The translations under genes and the position numbers were made by a program. The notes beneath the pieces are model-generated. The model made no database searches. It was not told where the DNA came from and saw only the letters and a list, made by a program, of their open reading frames with translations. This document shows, piece by piece, positions 62,276-64,000 of a stretch of DNA of 64,000 nt (positions are counted from its first letter, which is position 1; each line of letters starts with the position of its first letter). The DNA comes from Gulbenkiania mobilis (GTDB lineage: Bacteria; Pseudomonadota; Gammaproteobacteria; Burkholderiales; Chromobacteriaceae): assembly GCA_004346645.1 (NCBI GenBank), contig SMDA01000002.1:248001-312000 (forward strand), given 5' to 3'.

Positions 62276-62506
62276 TCAGGAGAGCATCAGGCTCAGCCGG
62301 CGGGCTTCTTCGAGTGCGTCGTCCACCCCGGCGCATTCATCCTGCCATACCCAGACACCGTGCACCGCATCCAAGGTTTCCACCAGCCACACCCGTCCCC
62401 CGGTACCTAGCGCCACATGGCGTGCGCGGGCAGGCCGCCGGTAGTTGAACATCACGATGTCGCTGGTGGTGGAAGCAGGCGGCGTGTTGCGCGAAAGCAG
62501 CTTCAT
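62276..62506 (-). CDS. Small hypothetical protein
   Basis: 76 residues from ATG 62506 (MKLLSRNTPPASTTSD), with GGAG 8 bases upstream. Segments IVMFNYRRPARARHVALG and VWLVETLDAVHGVWVWQDECAG suggest a small alpha/beta protein; the end (DDALEEARRLSLML) is helical. No family recognised. Its frame stays open far upstream, but that part overlaps a terminator and is not coding. Confidence 0.6.
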   Translation of the reverse strand: MKLLSRNTPPASTTSDIVMFNYRRPARARHVALGTGGRVWLVETLDAVHGVWVWQDECAGVDDALEEARRLSLMLS

Positions 62507-62667
62507 GACCGTTCTCCGGAAGGGGAAATTTTCCGGAGGAAGGAGCAAACAACATGCCAGCCCGGCTGGCCGCCTGCAGCGGGCCTGCCCCCGGCCTGCC
62601 GCACCACGGCAAGGCAGGCGTCGCCCGAAAAGCGGGCAGGCTGCACACGCATGACGCGCCGGCCAAA

Positions 62668-62696
62668 GAAAAAGCGCCGCGGATCCGCGGCGCTTT
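62668..62696 (-). terminator. Terminator of pyrI
   Basis: 62671-62696 is a perfect 26-bp palindrome with a GGATCC centre and AAAGCG/CGCTTT ends. The A-rich left flank becomes a U-run on the minus transcript, about 70 bp past the pyrI stop. Confidence 0.8.
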
Positions 62697-62765
62697 GCGT
62701 GTTGTGATGGCACTGTCGATCGCAGTGCTTCTGGTTCGTTTCTCCTACGAGCTCTTTTGTACGAC

Positions 62766-63224
62766 TTAGCGCACTTCTGCAACGATATCCTTACTGAACA
62801 CCTTTTCGCAATACTTGCATTTCATTTTGGTGTCAGTACCTTGCGGTCGCACGTAGAAGTGGCTTTCCACCGGCTCGGTATGCGAGATGCAGTTGGAGTT
62901 GGGGCAGGCAAAGATGCCCTCGATCGCCTCGGGCAGCTCCAGCTTGTGCTTTTTTACCACTTCGAAGTTGGAAATCAGGTTCACCGTCGCCTTGGGGGCG
63001 AACAGCGCCAACTCGTTCGCCTGTGCCGCCGTCAGCGCCACGTTCTCCACCTTGATGATGTCCTTGCTGCCCATGTGGCGGCTGGAGAGGTTGAGGCCGA
63101 CGGTGACGCGCTCCCCGGTGTCGGCAAAGCGGAACAGTCGCAGGATCTTCAGTCCCTGGCCGGCGGGGATATGGTCGATGACGGTGCCTTCCTTCAGTGC
63201 TTCGACGGTACGGGTGTATTCCAT
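62766..63224 (-). CDS. pyrI: Aspartate carbamoyltransferase regulatory subunit
   Basis: 152 residues: an N-terminal allosteric domain that binds CTP/ATP (GTVIDHIPAGQGLKILRLF) and a C-terminal zinc domain with four Cys (CPNSNC and CKYC). It tunes PyrB at the first committed step of pyrimidine synthesis. AAGGAAA precedes the ATG. It follows pyrB by 35 bp. Confidence 0.96.
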   Translation of the reverse strand: MEYTRTVEALKEGTVIDHIPAGQGLKILRLFRFADTGERVTVGLNLSSRHMGSKDIIKVENVALTAAQANELALFAPKATVNLISNFEVVKKHKLELPEAIEGIFACPNSNCISHTEPVESHFYVRPQGTDTKMKCKYCEKVFSKDIVAEVR

Positions 63225-63259
63225 TGCGTTTTCCTTTCAGTACGGGCCGGACAGGCGGC

Positions 63260-64000
63260 TCAGACAGTTTCGTTCAGGACCAGCGACAGGAGGGCCTGCC
63301 GGGCGAACACACCGTTCTTGGCCTGCTCGAAATAGTAGGCGTGGGGGGTGGCGTCCACCGCCACCTCGATCTCGTCCACCCGCGGGAGCGGATGCAGCAC
63401 CTTCATGTTGGTACGGGCGTTCTTCAGCATTTCCGCCTTCAGGATGTACTGGCCCTGGATCTTCTTGAACTCGGCCTCATCGAAGCGTTCGCGCTGCACC
63501 CGGGTCATGTAGAGGATGTCCACCTGGGGGATCACATCATCGAGCGAATCGGCCAAGGTGTACTGGATGCCGCGTTCGTTCAGCTCCTCGCACAGGTAGT
63601 CGGGCATGGCCAGCTGCTCGGGCGAGACGAAGTAGAAGCGGGCGTTGAAGAGCGACAACGCCTGTACCAGTGAATGCACCGTGCGCCCGTACTTCAGATC
63701 GCCCACGAAAGCCACCGTCAGGTTTTCCAGGGTGCCCTGGGTCTCGCGCAGGGTGAAAAGGTCCAGCAGCGTCTGCGTGGGATGCTGGTTGGAGCCATCC
63801 CCGCCGTTGATGACGGGCACCGCGGAGAACTCGCTGGCCAGCCGCGCCGCACCCTCGCGCGGGTGGCGCATCACCACCGCGTCGGTGTAAGAGCCGATGA
63901 TCTTGATGGAATCGGCCAGTGTTTCCCCCTTTTTGGCGCTGGTATTGCCACCATCGGCAAAGCCGATCACGCTACCGCCCAGCCGCTGTACCGCCGTCTC
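63260..64000 (-). CDS. pyrB: Aspartate carbamoyltransferase catalytic subunit (5' end outside window)
   Basis: The visible C-terminal about 246 residues form part of the carbamoyl-phosphate domain and the whole aspartate domain: [73 protein letters not shown] and [10 protein letters not shown]. With PyrI next door this is the E. coli-type dodecameric enzyme. The frame is open to the window edge, so the start lies beyond 64000. Confidence 0.96.
   Translation of the reverse strand, partial: ETAVQRLGGSVIGFADGGNTSAKKGETLADSIKIIGSYTDAVVMRHPREGAARLASEFSAVPVINGGDGSNQHPTQTLLDLFTLRETQGTLENLTVAFVGDLKYGRTVHSLVQALSLFNARFYFVSPEQLAMPDYLCEELNERGIQYTLADSLDDVIPQVDILYMTRVQRERFDEAEFKKIQGQYILKAEMLKNARTNMKVLHPLPRVDEIEVAVDATPHAYYFEQAKNGVFARQALLSLVLNETV

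Overview
The window is about 65% G+C, densely coded, and reads as bacterial chromosome. Gene content (complete hut pathway, PyrB/PyrI pair, HemJ, fused indolepyruvate:ferredoxin oxidoreductase, RsmE, SuhB) fits a free-living betaproteobacterium, probably of the Neisseriales/Chromobacteriaceae type. That placement is an inference from gene content; no rRNA is present. A 10-bp word, GTTGGCCGAA (or its complement TTCGGCCAAC), occurs 29 times by my hand count, in both orientations, in several reading frames and between genes. It behaves like a DNA uptake sequence.

Layout. 1-2366: the start of an exported protein at the left edge, an RBBP9-like hydrolase and a secreted C69 peptidase. 2642-10394: histidine utilisation genes, all on the minus strand (hutI-hutG-hutU-transporter-hutH, with separately terminated hutC upstream), with two HutC-type operators. 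10568-15642: exopolysaccharide genes (zinc-ribbon protein, two GT4 glycosyltransferases, WbaP-like sugar-phosphate transferase) and a small isomerase. 15692-26052: an S-layer/type I secretion region with three DUF4214-containing exported proteins, including an 877-residue S-layer-like protein. Among them lie an acyltransferase, an ATP-grasp enzyme with a DUF6447-like tail, a frameshifted BioF2/FemAB-like acetyltransferase and two very small proteins. 26219-31657: a signalling block (TPR/beta-barrel protein, CHASE2 adenylate cyclase, FecR-like protein, Crp-family regulator). 31843-40079: a minus-strand ABC-transporter polysaccharide operon (manC-wzm-wzt-DUF4214/methyltransferase-two glycosyltransferases). 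40364-44858: a complete type I secretion system (ABC-HlyD-TolC). 44935-50693: thiamine, rubredoxin, M48 protease, HemJ, CYTH, a damaged SGNH hydrolase and hemL. 50766-57409: a diguanylate cyclase, VOC protein, RsmE, SuhB, and a heme oxygenase-bacteriophytochrome pair. 57433-64000: RarD, indolepyruvate oxidoreductase, a small hypothetical gene, pyrI and partial pyrB.

How it fits together. The S-layer-like protein and its DUF4214 relatives carry C-termini like those of type I secretion substrates, and the only type I exporter in the window is at 40364-44858. Good Crp-type palindromes lie at exactly -41.5 of the S-layer promoter, in the manC/type I exporter divergent region, and at the start of the crp gene itself. 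The crp-like gene sits next to a membrane adenylate cyclase. The simplest reading is a local cAMP-Crp circuit controlling construction of the cell surface (S-layer, its exporter and an anchoring polysaccharide). This is an inference from sequence, untested.
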